Source of the DNA: Rhodocyclaceae bacterium | Lineage (GTDB): Bacteria > Pseudomonadota > Gammaproteobacteria > Burkholderiales > Usitatibacteraceae | NCBI GenBank assembly: GCA_020247395.1 | Contig: JADCJC010000012.1 | Coordinates: 1-62,130 of the forward strand | Reading direction: 5' to 3' | DNA length: 62,130 nt | In this document: positions 36,137 through 45,616 of the stretch, piece by piece | Layout: each line of letters begins with the position of its first letter | How positions within the stretch are numbered: position 1 is the stretch's first letter | Position numbers and translations under genes: made by a program | The notes under the pieces: generated by a model | What the model saw: the letters and a program-made list of their open reading frames with translations, nothing else | Told to the model about the DNA's origin: nothing | Databases searched by the model: none

Positions 36137-36247
36137 CTACTGGCGCTTGCGCTCTTCTTTCTTCAGTTTCTTCGCCTGTTTCTTCTCTTTCGGCGTTTTT
36201 GTTGCCGCTTTTTTAGTGTCTTTCTTGGTGTCTCTGGATTTGCTCAT
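36137..36247 (-). CDS. Lysine-rich 36-residue protein
   Basis: The frame reads MSKSRDTKKDTKKAATKTPK and ends KKEERKRQ: about 16 of 36 residues are Lys or Arg, with no membrane segment. A strong GAGGAG lies 7 nt before the ATG, and a terminator follows, so this is a true single-gene transcript. Short Lys-rich proteins of this type occur across Proteobacteria; roles unknown, nucleic-acid binding is a guess from charge. Confidence 0.65.
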   Translation of the reverse strand: MSKSRDTKKDTKKAATKTPKEKKQAKKLKKEERKRQ

Positions 36248-36571
36248 GGCAAGCTCCTCATCGGGGTTGCGTCGCGTAAAAGTCGATTAACTTCCGCCAC
36301 CATCAGCGATATTAGCGTGTTTATCGCCGCGCTTGCGCGACGAAACACGGCCACTTGGGCTCAGTCGCGCGGCTATTAGCGCGCTCACATTCTTGTCGAG
36401 GTATTTCAATCGGTGCGACGAGCAGCGGTATTGTTAGTATAGAACGCCTGCACACCCGTACCGTTTAAGGGCAAAATTCTGCGTTGAGCCTAGGCCTCGT
36501 TCACCGGGGCCTGAAGCGCCTTGTTGCGTCCGGTTCGCTATTTTTGCTAAACCTTCTCCAAGGGAATCCCC

Positions 36572-38392
36572 ATGAAACGCGTCTTGAAGTGGCTCGGTAT
36601 TGCCATTGCTTCTCTGTTGCTGATCGTCACCGCTCTCGGCCTGCACACGTGGTACGCCAAGCCGCTGTCGATAGACTGGTTCTATACCAAGGTGTTCGGT
36701 CAATTTGCCCTTGACAACCCCGAACTGCTAACCCAGCTGCGAATCCTCGAGCAAGTTGGCATCCGCGGCCATAACGCCAAGCTGGGTGATTCTTCACCCG
36801 CCGAGACCGAACGCCAATTCGCCAAACTAAAAGCCAATTATGAAACGCTGAAAAGCTACGACAGTCGCGGCTATACCGGCCAAGATCGCCTGTCCTATGA
36901 CGTGCTTGAGTACTTCCTTGGCACACAAGTACGTGGTGAGGCGTGGAAGTATCACGACTATCCCGTCAACCAAATGTTTGGCATTCAAAATGACTTGCCG
37001 AATTTGCTGACCGAGACGCAGCAGGTCAACGACGCCACCGATGCGGAACACTATCTGGCGCGAATGGCGCTATTCCCTAAGAAGATGGATGAAGTTATCG
37101 AAAGCCTCAAGCTACGCGAAGCCAAGAAAATCGTCCCGCCAAAGTTTGCGGTCGAAAAGTCTCTCGGGCAAATTAAGGCATTTATGCAGCCGGCTCCCGC
37201 AAAAAACGCCTTGGTGCTAGGTCTGAAGAACAAACTGGACAAAATTCCGGCCGACAAGATGGGCCAGCCCAACCGCGACGCGTTTCTAAAACGCGCTGAG
37301 GAAAGTGTCAGCACAAATGTGCTGCCGGCTTATTCCAAACTCGCCCAGTATCTTGAAGCACTCGGGAGCAAGGCGCTGGATAATAACGGCGTTTGGGCGC
37401 TTCCCGACGGCGAGAAGTTCTACAACTATCAGATTGAGTCGATGACGACGACCAAACTGACGGGTGAAGAATTACACACGCTCGGGCTCCGGGAAGTGGC
37501 GCGCATCGGTGCTGACATGGATGCCATTCTTGAAGCAGAAGGTTACAAAAAAGGCACTAGGGCAGAACGCTTGGCCGCCCTTTCAAAAGCCCCATCGCAG
37601 GTGTACGCCAACAATGATGAAGGGCGCGCACAAATTCTCAAGGATTACACCGCCATCATCGACGAAATCAATGCCAAGCTCGACCCGTTGTTCGGCATCA
37701 AGCCTAAAGCTAAAGTCAGTGTTGAGCGTGTGCCGACGTTTACTGAAAACGGTGCTCCTTTAGCATACTACAACCCACCGGCGATGGATGGCTCCAAGCC
37801 AGGCGTCTTTTACGCGAATTTGCGTAAGCCTGACGAAATTGCCAAGTTCACCATGCGCACGCTCGCGTACCACGAGGCCATACCAGGCCATCACTTGCAG
37901 ATTGCCATCGCGCAGGAGTTAAAGGGCCTGCCAATTTTTCGCACCGTACTGCCCTTCACCGCCTATGCCGAAGGCTGGGCGCTGTATGCTGAACAACTCG
38001 CTTGGGAGCAAGGCTTTCAAAAGAATCCGCTCGACAACTTAGGCCGCTTGCAAGGCGAAATGTTTCGCGCAGTACGGCTGGTAGTCGATACGGGTATCCA
38101 CGCAAAACGTTGGACACGCGAACAAGCCATTGAATACATGATCGCCAACACCGGCATGTTAGAAGATGAAGTCGTCGGTGAAATAGAGCGTTACTTCGTG
38201 GCCCCCGGACAAGCGCTCGCCTACAAAGTCGGCATGATGAAAATTCTGGCTTTACGTGAAAAGGCAAAAACCGCACTCGGACCAAAATTCAATTTGCGCG
38301 ACTTCCACGATGCCATCTTGAAGAATGGTTCGCTGCCCTTGGAGATTCTGGAACGCGTGATAGACAGTTACATCGACGAAAAGAAAGCTTAA
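36572..38392 (+). CDS. DUF885 family zinc carboxypeptidase-like protein
   Basis: A 606-residue protein with an N-terminal anchor (VLKWLGIAIASLLLIVTALG). The bulk is the helical DUF885 domain, a gluzincin relative. The metal motif AYHEAIPGHHLQIAIAQE near residue 430 supplies the two His, and Glu of AYAEGWALYAEQLAWEQG is the third ligand. The ATG has CAAGGGAA before it. It is probably an envelope-side peptidase; peptide substrate not known. Single gene. Confidence 0.88.
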   Translation: MKRVLKWLGIAIASLLLIVTALGLHTWYAKPLSIDWFYTKVFGQFALDNPELLTQLRILEQVGIRGHNAKLGDSSPAETERQFAKLKANYETLKSYDSRGYTGQDRLSYDVLEYFLGTQVRGEAWKYHDYPVNQMFGIQNDLPNLLTETQQVNDATDAEHYLARMALFPKKMDEVIESLKLREAKKIVPPKFAVEKSLGQIKAFMQPAPAKNALVLGLKNKLDKIPADKMGQPNRDAFLKRAEESVSTNVLPAYSKLAQYLEALGSKALDNNGVWALPDGEKFYNYQIESMTTTKLTGEELHTLGLREVARIGADMDAILEAEGYKKGTRAERLAALSKAPSQVYANNDEGRAQILKDYTAIIDEINAKLDPLFGIKPKAKVSVERVPTFTENGAPLAYYNPPAMDGSKPGVFYANLRKPDEIAKFTMRTLAYHEAIPGHHLQIAIAQELKGLPIFRTVLPFTAYAEGWALYAEQLAWEQGFQKNPLDNLGRLQGEMFRAVRLVVDTGIHAKRWTREQAIEYMIANTGMLEDEVVGEIERYFVAPGQALAYKVGMMKILALREKAKTALGPKFNLRDFHDAILKNGSLPLEILERVIDSYIDEKKA

Positions 38393-38714
38393 CCTCGAAC
38401 GATACGATCATCAGTAAATACGGGCGTCTTCAGGTCTTTTTACTTGGGAACTCCCGTGCTTGTTGGTTCCCTACTGCGTGCCGCTCAAGCCCCTGATGCA
38501 CACCGCAGCGGCGCTAGCCTGAATATTTTATGGGGGCGCGCTCGAAAGCGAGCGAGTAGGCGACCGGGCCCACCGCCAAGTACAACTTCACGCGCAAACC
38601 AGTGAAGATAGTTGCCGGGTAAGTTAAGAGTCGCCCTTGGCCCTTGCCGAACGGCATTTGCTAGGTGACGAGTTTTTTGCCTCTTCCGCGCTCCACTGCC
38701 AAGCCCGCCAATGT
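38393..38714. other. Intergenic, one dispersed-repeat copy
   Basis: Between two tail-to-tail genes. No gene seen. It holds the repeat copy described at 38514 and a poor hairpin (GGGAAC/GTTCCC, 38447-38472) without a T-run. Confidence 0.5.
38514..38560 (+). repeat. Second-site copy of the 10278 repeat end
   Basis: CTAGCCTGAATATTTTATGG and the following GGGCGCGCTCGAAAGCGAGC match, with about 80% identity over 45 nt, the left end of the element at 10278; it also equals the inverted right end CTAGCCTGAACATTTCATGG. No matching partner end is seen nearby, so this looks like a solo end. Confidence 0.55.
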
Positions 38715-39734
38715 TTAACGGGGGTTCTGGGTCAGCGGCGTGATGCCCTGCTTGGACAGGAATGCACGCATCGCCACGGCAATGCGCTGCACTTCGGACG
38801 CTACAAAGCCGCCGTGCCCACCACCGGGGACGGTGATCATTTCGTTAACCACGCCCGCTTTTTTCAACGCCTCATGCAGACGGACCGAGTGTGCGTAAGG
38901 CACCAGTTTGTCGTTGTCACCATGAATACTAAAGACCGCTGGCAACCCCGCACGAACATGTTGAATCGGTGACAGGTTGCGCGCCAATATTTCGCGGTTT
39001 GGCGTCGCGCCTAACCACTCGATCGCGTAGTGTTTCGCGTTGGGCCCGGTCAGCAGGTCTTCAATGTCAACGATGCCGAAGTAATTAATGATGGCTGCGA
39101 CCCTTAGGATCGGCTCGTCGCCGTTGACCCAACGCGTGCTGTCATCGGTCGCACAAGCGCGATCAAACGGGTTGCCGGCCGGCAACATACCCGTGATCAA
39201 CGCCAGATGCCCACCCGCCGATCCGCCGGTGAGGATAACCTTGCTCATATCGAGCTTATAGTCTTTCGCGCGGCGCGAAAGCCAGCGCAACGCACAGCGT
39301 GTGTCCTCCACAGCGGCGGGCGCCGGTGAGACGCGCCCCAGCCGATAGGCGACATTGGCGACCGCAAACCCCATTTCCAGATACGGTAGCAGTGAAAGTA
39401 CTGCTGCCTCTTTGCGTCCTTCCACCCATCCGCCGCCATGGAAAAACACCACCAGCGGAACAGGGCCGACTATATTATGTGGCAAGTACAAATCGAGCTT
39501 GAGCTCGACGTTATTGGCAATCGAATACGTCAGATTTGGTTGAACCTGGTAGCCGCCACTCAGCGCATGCACAAACTCCACCACCGTATCGGCGCGTTTG
39601 GTTGTCGACGTTTGCACATTTGTGGTCGGCGCTTGCGGCATTACCGTTGGCGCTTGCGCCATTGCCACACCACAAATCGTACTCAATAAGCCAATCACCA
39701 ACGCAGAACCAGACAAACCGATGCATGTTGCCAT
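38715..39734 (-). CDS. Exported alpha/beta hydrolase (esterase, BD-FAE/HSL-like)
   Basis: A 339-residue protein with a signal peptide (MATCIGLSGSALVIGLLSTI). Oxyanion motif FFHGGGWVEGRKE near residue 95; nucleophile Ser in TGGSAGGHLALITG near 170; acid Asp in IHGDNDKLVPY; His in VPGGGHGGFVAS near the end. All triad residues are there. The fold group acts on carboxyl esters such as feruloyl or acyl esters, but no specific substrate can be named. A GAGGAG sits 8 nt before the ATG. Confidence 0.85.
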   Translation of the reverse strand: MATCIGLSGSALVIGLLSTICGVAMAQAPTVMPQAPTTNVQTSTTKRADTVVEFVHALSGGYQVQPNLTYSIANNVELKLDLYLPHNIVGPVPLVVFFHGGGWVEGRKEAAVLSLLPYLEMGFAVANVAYRLGRVSPAPAAVEDTRCALRWLSRRAKDYKLDMSKVILTGGSAGGHLALITGMLPAGNPFDRACATDDSTRWVNGDEPILRVAAIINYFGIVDIEDLLTGPNAKHYAIEWLGATPNREILARNLSPIQHVRAGLPAVFSIHGDNDKLVPYAHSVRLHEALKKAGVVNEMITVPGGGHGGFVASEVQRIAVAMRAFLSKQGITPLTQNPR

Positions 39735-40169
39735 GCGAACTCTCCTCGTTTACTTTCCGACAGTCTAACAAGGTTCGTCGGTCGGGGAGCCGATGCTCTC
39801 CCCGCTCGAGAAGCGCACCGTTAGCCGTTAAATCGGCAGCCCGTCAGTTGCCCGATACGCGAGGTTGCAATCATCAGCTCACCCGCACAAACCGCTGCCG
39901 CACGTTTTGAAGCTGAAACGGTAAGCCAATTAGACGAGCGATTAGCCGGGGTCTGGATCGAGCAGGCTGCCGACCAGCTTCCGCTGCGCTGGATATTCGG
40001 GAGGGTGACGGTTAGCTGAACCCATGACTCATCAATGAGCAATAGAAGCGATGCAAGGGCTATCCAACGAACCTCTCAACGGCGATGAACTGCGCTGACC
40101 ACCTTTAACTTTGACCGCCCTACCATTTCGCGCAAGAATACGCGGGGTCAGACATCTACGCCGCAGGTC
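39735..40169. other. Intergenic, nothing recognised
   Basis: A 435-bp gap between divergent genes. Several short open frames exist (for example minus 39821-40042, 73 codons) but none shows a family, a start signal or a membrane/signal feature I can support. It must contain the promoters of both flanking genes. Confidence 0.4.
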
Positions 40170-41012
40170 ATGAGCGCAACAAACCAAGCACAAATTGATC
40201 TCTGGGATGGGCGGGTCGGCGCGAAATGGGCGGCCCTCCACGCTGCACTCGACACAATGCTCGCACCCGTCACCTTGGAATTAGCGCAGCGCGCCGGGTC
40301 TGTGGCCGGCCTGCGTTTGCTGGATATCGGCTGTGGCAATGGCAAAACCTGCACCATCTGGCTAGCAGGCGGCGCACACGTTACTGGTGTGGATGTATCC
40401 GAAGCGATGCTCGCTGTTGCCACACGGCGCACGGCGGGCATGGCAGATTTGATCAAGGCAGATGCATCGATTTGGCGAAGTGAAAATCTCTTCGACCTTG
40501 CCGTGTCGCAGTTTGGCCTGATGTTCTTCGCCGATCCCTGCGCCGCCTTCACCAACATTGCGGCGAATGTAAGGCTCGGGGGGCGCCTTCTGTTCACGTG
40601 TTGGCGTCCAGTGGCGGAGAATCAATGGGTATCGCTTCCCATGTCTGCTATTGACGATCTGGTTGCGCAACCATCGGCACCCGCTGTAGAACCTGGCGTC
40701 CCCATGCCTGGGCCATTTGCGCTGGCAGATCGCGAGCAACTCAGTGGTATCGTTGCCTCGGCTGGTTTTAGTAATATCACCATCACACCCCTCGACTTTT
40801 CAGTTTGTCTTGCAACTGACGGCGGTGCGGCCGCCGCTGCGGACTTCTCGACTCAAATAGGCCCGGCCGCTACGGTGATTGCGGAAATGGATCCAGAGAT
40901 CAAAATCGCCGCCAGAGAGCGACTACAGTCGGCCTACGCGCCCTTTGTGCGCGAGGGTCGCGTCGATGTCGGCGGAGCAACTTGGATTGTTGACGCGACT
41001 CGGGAACAATAA
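40170..41012 (+). CDS. Class I SAM-dependent methyltransferase (UbiE-like)
   Basis: A 280-residue methyltransferase. Motif I is LLDIGCGNGKTCTIWLAGG near residue 50, the acidic Asp in VTGVDVSEAM binds SAM ribose, and FDLAVSQFGLMFFADPCAAF is post-II; RLLFTCWRPVAENQW is motif III. A poorly conserved C-terminal lid follows. This is the ubiE/coq5-like small-molecule methylase type; acceptor not known. No cognate pathway genes lie next to it. Confidence 0.85.
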   Translation: MSATNQAQIDLWDGRVGAKWAALHAALDTMLAPVTLELAQRAGSVAGLRLLDIGCGNGKTCTIWLAGGAHVTGVDVSEAMLAVATRRTAGMADLIKADASIWRSENLFDLAVSQFGLMFFADPCAAFTNIAANVRLGGRLLFTCWRPVAENQWVSLPMSAIDDLVAQPSAPAVEPGVPMPGPFALADREQLSGIVASAGFSNITITPLDFSVCLATDGGAAAAADFSTQIGPAATVIAEMDPEIKIAARERLQSAYAPFVREGRVDVGGATWIVDATREQ

Positions 41013-41199
41013 AGACGGGCACCTCGACGCGAAAATGGCTGAAAACGCCCGCCGGTAGGCGTTTGCGTCACACACGGTTTCAGCGGCATCCTTTCAATAA
41101 CCCGAGCTCGGCTGTCCGGGAAGTTCAGTCTCCGCCGTCGGCGATATGCTGTCGAAAATGGATGAGGTGCTATTTGCCGCGATACTGGAGAATGGAGAA

Positions 41200-42183
41200 A
41201 TGCGGGAGAGCGGGAGAAATACGGAAGAACACCGTGAGCTAGTATATTGCTGCTCTAACGTCCCCCATCACTTCGGTGAGAGCATCTTGCGCACGCACAG
41301 CTTGAACTCGTTGGCCGCACTGCTTGTATGCTGTTTGCTGGCCTCGTGTGCCGTCCCGGCTAGCGATAGCGGCGGCGGTAACGAACCGCATGGTGTGATA
41401 TCGGTGGAGTTCCTGTACAAACCGAGTGTAAGCGGGCCACTCAAAGTACTTGTGCAGCGTCCTGCGACAATCGACGCAAAAACGCAGATTGTTTTTGCGC
41501 TGCACGGCGCGAGCCGCAGCGCGTCCGCTACCTTTGACGCATGGAAAAACGCTGCGGGGGAACGTAACCTCATCATCGTCTCTCCGCTGTTTGCCGAGCC
41601 TGACTATCCCTCCGGCCAATACAGCGAAGGTAATGTTTCCAACAAGTCTCTTGTGCCGAACCCCGTCCCATCGTGGACGTTTAATGTCATCGAAGAATTG
41701 TTTGACCATGTTCGCCAGGCAACGGGTGCAACGACCAGTGGGTATATTCTCTATGGCCACTCGGCGGGTGGCCAATTCACGCACCGAATGGTCATGCTGA
41801 TGCCGCAAGGTATACGGATGACCCAAGCCTACGCGGCGAATGCTGGCTGGTACTTGATGCCCGAGGCCAGCGTTAACTACCCTTACGGATTGCATAACGC
41901 CCCCGCCAACGCGATGACGTCCTGCCTTGGTTACGGCCGCAAAATGACGGTCTTGATCGGTGAGGCCGATACTGACCCTAACCACTATCAGCTTAGACGT
42001 ACCAAGGACGCGATGCGCCAGGGGGCCAATCGCTTTGAGCGCGCCAGCACATTTTTTGAAACTGCGAGGCGCGACGCCGCAGCAAGAAGTTGCCCGTTCA
42101 ACTGGACTCTTCATACGGTTTCCGGCGCGGCGCACGAACAAGAGAAAATGGCCGCTGCGACTGTCCTTCTGCTGCGCCCCTAA
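41200..42183 (+). CDS. Alpha/beta hydrolase lipoprotein (PHB-depolymerase/esterase-like)
   Basis: A secreted hydrolase. The lipoprotein signal LNSLAALLVCCLLASCAV with lipobox LASC is clear, but no ATG sits close to it: the nearest in-frame ATGs (41146, 41200) add an odd hydrophilic N-terminus, and a TTG at 41287 is a plausible true start. Nucleophile Ser in YILYGHSAGGQFTHRMVMLM; oxyanion region FALHGASRSASATFDAW; acid Asp in LIGEADTDPN; His in SGAAHEQ. It resembles esterases related to polyhydroxyalkanoate depolymerases. Confidence 0.75.
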   Translation: MRESGRNTEEHRELVYCCSNVPHHFGESILRTHSLNSLAALLVCCLLASCAVPASDSGGGNEPHGVISVEFLYKPSVSGPLKVLVQRPATIDAKTQIVFALHGASRSASATFDAWKNAAGERNLIIVSPLFAEPDYPSGQYSEGNVSNKSLVPNPVPSWTFNVIEELFDHVRQATGATTSGYILYGHSAGGQFTHRMVMLMPQGIRMTQAYAANAGWYLMPEASVNYPYGLHNAPANAMTSCLGYGRKMTVLIGEADTDPNHYQLRRTKDAMRQGANRFERASTFFETARRDAAARSCPFNWTLHTVSGAAHEQEKMAAATVLLLRP

Positions 42184-42351
42184 GACCGGCGACTGGGGTT
42201 AGACCTCCCCACAACACGCCCATCCGCTCTATCTGCATTCTGTCGCACAAAGCCTAGACTGCTGACAGTGCGCGCGGCAAACTTAAGCGTACTTCTTCGT
42301 CGTTAACCAATTTTGCGGCACCCTTTACCACTGCCACTGCGGATACAACGT

Positions 42352-43419
42352 ATGTCCAAGCTCCCCATCGTCTTCTCAATACGAAACCTTGCCACTTTCA
42401 CCTTCATTACCAACTTGCTCTGTTCGCCCATCATTCAGGCGCAATCGAATTCGCCGAGCCCAATCGTCACGCCGCCAGTCGAGGAGCTGTTGGTTGTGGG
42501 CGAGCAGCCCGGCCCGGGAATGTGGAAAGTATCCAAAGGGAACAATACGCTGTGGGTGATTGCCACCCATACCCCGGTCCCGCAAAACATGAAGTGGCGC
42601 GCCAAAGGCATTAAGGAGGTGGTCGCCGGCGCCCAAGAAGTACTCAGCACACCCTCAATTTCGGTAAGCACCAAAAACATGGGTTTTCTGCAAACCCTTT
42701 CGCTATTGCCAATGCTGCCGATGGCCATGGAGGGCCGGAAGAACCCTGATGGTGCGCGATTAAAGGACCTGGTCCCGGCGGAGACCTACGCACGCTGGTT
42801 GGTGCTGCGCGATAAATACATTTTTGAGAATAACACAGACGACGAATCGCAGGACATCGAGCGCTGGCGACCGATTTTTGCCGCGCTCGAACTCTACAGC
42901 CAAGCGATCAGGAAGAACGGCATGGTAACTTCCAGCCCGGTGTGGAAGACAGTGGAAGACGAGGCGAAGCGCAACAAGATCAAGGTCACTTCGGTTGCAT
43001 TTGAAGCCCCGCTTGGCGACGCCCGCGGCGCCATCCGTGATCTAAACAAATCCCGGCTCGAAGACATCGACTGTTTTACCAAGACCATCGACCGCATCGA
43101 AGCAGAGCTGGGGGTGATGCGCAAACGTGCCAATGCATGGGCGCGCGGGGACATCGACGTTTTGCGCGGCCTGCCGTGGCAGGATCAGCGCGAAGCGTGT
43201 ACTAACGCGATACAAAACGCATCATTCGCGCAAAAACTTGGCATGACCAACGTCGCCGCGAAGATCGAAACTGCTTGGATTGAGCAAGCAGAAAAATCGC
43301 TCGCGACAAACGCCGTTACGGTGGCGGTGTTGTCGTTAAATGAGGTGGTGAGCAAAACAGGCTACCTTGCCAAGCTCCGCGCCAAGGGCTACACCGTTAT
43401 TGATCCTGTCGAGCAGTAG
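42352..43419 (+). CDS. TraB/GumN family protein
   Basis: A 355-residue exported protein from the ATG at 42352: signal peptide ending near IIQAQS. The opening GMWKVSKGNNTLWVIATHTP is the family N-terminal strand pair, where the usual GTxH is ATHTP. Further blocks: KEVVAGAQEVLSTPSI, LQTLSLLPMLPMA, the middle helical DARGAIRDLNKSRLEDID, and a closing LAKLRAKGYTVIDPV. TraB/GumN/TIKI proteins are putative metalloproteases; here the metal His positions are incomplete, so activity is uncertain. Its tail overlaps the next gene by 23 nt, tail to tail. Confidence 0.75.
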   Translation: MSKLPIVFSIRNLATFTFITNLLCSPIIQAQSNSPSPIVTPPVEELLVVGEQPGPGMWKVSKGNNTLWVIATHTPVPQNMKWRAKGIKEVVAGAQEVLSTPSISVSTKNMGFLQTLSLLPMLPMAMEGRKNPDGARLKDLVPAETYARWLVLRDKYIFENNTDDESQDIERWRPIFAALELYSQAIRKNGMVTSSPVWKTVEDEAKRNKIKVTSVAFEAPLGDARGAIRDLNKSRLEDIDCFTKTIDRIEAELGVMRKRANAWARGDIDVLRGLPWQDQREACTNAIQNASFAQKLGMTNVAAKIETAWIEQAEKSLATNAVTVAVLSLNEVVSKTGYLAKLRAKGYTVIDPVEQ

Positions 43420-44191
43420 CGACAATTCGAGGACCTTGGGTCAAGCCTGGCAGGGTTGTTATCCTCAACGCGAGGTGCCCGGCAAAGTGCGCGGCCACCA
43501 TTGAATACAACACCGGCGAGGGATGGAAACCATCCTCCGCCATTAGTTGGGGATGTGTGAACCCGTCCATCGGCAAGTGTGAAACCACCGCCGCACGGCG
43601 CGGATGGGCTGCCCAACGGGCTTGCATGCTATTGCTGCGTCGCGCCTCCGCACCGCCATACCAAGCGAGCGGTTGCGGCAACAACGGAAAACGTTCTACC
43701 GCTGGCAAGCCCGAAAACAACACGTGCCCCACGCCAGTGCGTTCTTGTAACAAACGCACAATTCGATTGCGCGCCCGTAGTGCATGGCCGGTGGCGACGT
43801 TATTGGTGATGTCATTAACACCGACGATGACGACCGCTGCGTCGGCAGCAGGAAGGGATTTTTCGCGCAACAACGCCAACACGCCCGCAGAAGTTAAGCC
43901 CGTTTGCGCAAACAGATGCCAGCATACATCGCGCCCGATTCGTTGCGCCAGTGCGGCGGCCAGTTGCGGGGCCAAGGCCTCGGCCTGCGTCGCCGCCCCC
44001 ACACCGGCCGCAGATGAATCACCGGCGATCAGTATTGAAAGTGCCGCTAACCCTCTGGCTGCATCGGGCGACCTAGCCACACCGTACCGCTCGCCCGTCG
44101 GCTCAGGCAATTCAAGTGCGACACGGCGCAGGCGTTTGGCCTGTGCGATGAGCATCGGCGCGAGCACCGGCTTGATGAGCTGAACGACCAT
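43397..44191 (-). CDS. SGNH/GDSL hydrolase
   Basis: A 264-residue hydrolase with all four SGNH blocks: Ser in LIAGDSSAAGVGAATQAE near residue 55, Gly near GLTSAGVLALL, Asn in VVIVGVNDITNNVATGH near 120, and Asp/His in MAEDGFHPSPVLYSMVAAHF near 225. Lipase/esterase or carbohydrate-esterase activity is expected. The short N-terminal hydrophobic stretch is not a clear signal peptide, so cellular site is uncertain. The TraB/GumN gene end overlaps it by 23 nt. Confidence 0.88.
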   Translation of the reverse strand: MVVQLIKPVLAPMLIAQAKRLRRVALELPEPTGERYGVARSPDAARGLAALSILIAGDSSAAGVGAATQAEALAPQLAAALAQRIGRDVCWHLFAQTGLTSAGVLALLREKSLPAADAAVVIVGVNDITNNVATGHALRARNRIVRLLQERTGVGHVLFSGLPAVERFPLLPQPLAWYGGAEARRSNSMQARWAAHPRRAAVVSHLPMDGFTHPQLMAEDGFHPSPVLYSMVAAHFAGHLALRITTLPGLTQGPRIVATARQDQ

Positions 44192-44582
44192 GGTAATACG
44201 TCTGACGCCTTGATGTTTCGGGAAACGATATGTCCAAGTCTAGCAATATTCGCGCCAGCAGTTGGTTTGATAAGGGCATACGGGAGACACTGCGGCGAAC
44301 AATTTCAGTCACGCATTGAGTGAACCGTATGGGAAAGTGGAGTACAGACTGTAGCCGTACGAACTAGCGGAGAACAGAGATGCTGCGATGGTTTCCGGCG
44401 ACGATGCGACGGATTCGGCAAAAAGCAATCATTCTGCACACCCACCCCTCGTACATCTTCTAGAACCGCCAGGCGACGATTCGACTCTTCTTCCGGCCTT
44501 GCGCCATACCGATGGTCTCTACTCGCCGCGCTGTTTGCCATGGCCCGCCGGTATTTCTTTCATGCAGCTCCGATGGAGCTGG
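44192..44582. other. Intergenic, nothing recognised
   Basis: A 391-bp gap. Open frames on both strands are low-complexity and lack supported starts. I see no repeat pair, terminator or motif. It should hold the promoter of the SGNH gene at its left end. Confidence 0.4.
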
Positions 44583-45014
44583 TCAGCTTGCCGTCGGCAT
44601 AAGCGCCGCCAATCGAGTGATCGCCCTTTCACCAAGTGGTGCGGAGCGACGGGTGGTGGTATCAACATGCACGATCACACTCCTGCTTGTTGCCACACAT
44701 CGTCCCTGTTGAAAAATCGCCTGCTCCAGCGTGACGGAACTTCTGCCAACCTTGCCCACGCGTGTGCCGATATCCACACCGCCGGGCCAATGCATTTCAT
44801 CCAAAAAATCAATTTGCAGACTGGCGATGACAAACGAACAACCAGCATCATGTAGCCCAGTTTCCTTGGCGTAAATCACCTCAACACGTCCAGTTTCCAA
44901 CAGCGTTGCAAAGACGGAGTTGTTAACGTGACCCTGTCGATCTGTATCCGCGTAACGCAACTTGTCGTGCGCGTGTAGGGGAAAGTCCTTGAGCAAAGGT
45001 ATCGGGTTGGTCAT
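44583..45014 (-). CDS. Acyl-CoA thioesterase, 4HBT hotdog fold
   Basis: A 143-residue hotdog-fold thioesterase. The catalytic region LRYADTDRQGHVNNSVFATL, with DTDRQGHVNN, is the 4-hydroxybenzoyl-CoA thioesterase (YbgC/FadM) signature, and the strand after it LETGRVEVIY fits. The rest runs to LGERAITRLA. It should release a free acid from an acyl-CoA or acyl-ACP; chain length unknown. Stands as a single gene, same strand as the MAPEG gene 78 bp upstream. Confidence 0.87.
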   Translation of the reverse strand: MTNPIPLLKDFPLHAHDKLRYADTDRQGHVNNSVFATLLETGRVEVIYAKETGLHDAGCSFVIASLQIDFLDEMHWPGGVDIGTRVGKVGRSSVTLEQAIFQQGRCVATSRSVIVHVDTTTRRSAPLGERAITRLAALMPTAS

Positions 45015-45092
45015 GCTGATAATCTGTGCATTGAGAGTCTTGGCAGCAACCCGGCCAAACTAACCAAGGTGCGGATCCGTCTGATTCGTGCG

Positions 45093-45482
45093 CTAAATTA
45101 CGCCTCTGCCAAGCAGGGCCGGCACCAATGCACCGAGCACCAGAGTCATTACCGGGAAAACGCTCAGCATAAAGCCAAGCCCGCGCGTTTGAGGTGCATT
45201 CACATACGCACGCCAATAGATTACCCGGCCGACTAGGTACACCGCGCCAAGGGCAGCGACATAGTTCGCCGGCCAGTATCGGGCGGCGACATACATGGCG
45301 GGCAGCAACGCCACCAGCTGCTCCAGCGTGTTGATGTGTGCGCGGTAGATGCGCTCAAAAGGCTCTGACCCAGTAATGGCAGGCGCTTTGACACCATAGG
45401 TTCCGCGCGCGCGACCAACGAGGCCGCCAAATACGAGGTATTGGAGGACAGCAAGCATGGCTACGACGTCAACAGTATTCAT
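45093..45482 (-). CDS. MAPEG family membrane protein
   Basis: A 129-residue protein with four membrane helices. Family blocks: ARGTYGVKAPAITGSEPFER, the glutathione-side loop, then YRAHINTLEQLVALLPAMYV with the Asn/Glu that define MAPEG, and LVGRVIYWRAYV. Bacterial MAPEG proteins include glutathione-dependent detoxifying enzymes; nothing nearby pins a role. Confidence 0.88.
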   Translation of the reverse strand: MNTVDVVAMLAVLQYLVFGGLVGRARGTYGVKAPAITGSEPFERIYRAHINTLEQLVALLPAMYVAARYWPANYVAALGAVYLVGRVIYWRAYVNAPQTRGLGFMLSVFPVMTLVLGALVPALLGRGVI

Positions 45483-45616
45483 ATTAATTTGAGAGAGTAT
45501 TTGGAGGAATCACTACTATAAAGAACTGACGGAATCGGGATGAAATTTTCTTCACGTCTTACACAAGCGCCAACGCCGACGGGTTACGATTGTTTCGTTA
45601 CTTGTTGATCAATGGG

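Noticed and set aside
41043-41064. Hairpin AAACGCC/GGCGTTT after the methyltransferase gene as terminator
   Set aside because: No T-run follows; weak evidence, so not listed as a feature.
41239-42141. Minus-strand frame of 300 codons
   Set aside because: Antisense of the hydrolase gene with intact catalytic motifs; the minus frame has no domain and an Arg/His-rich composition.
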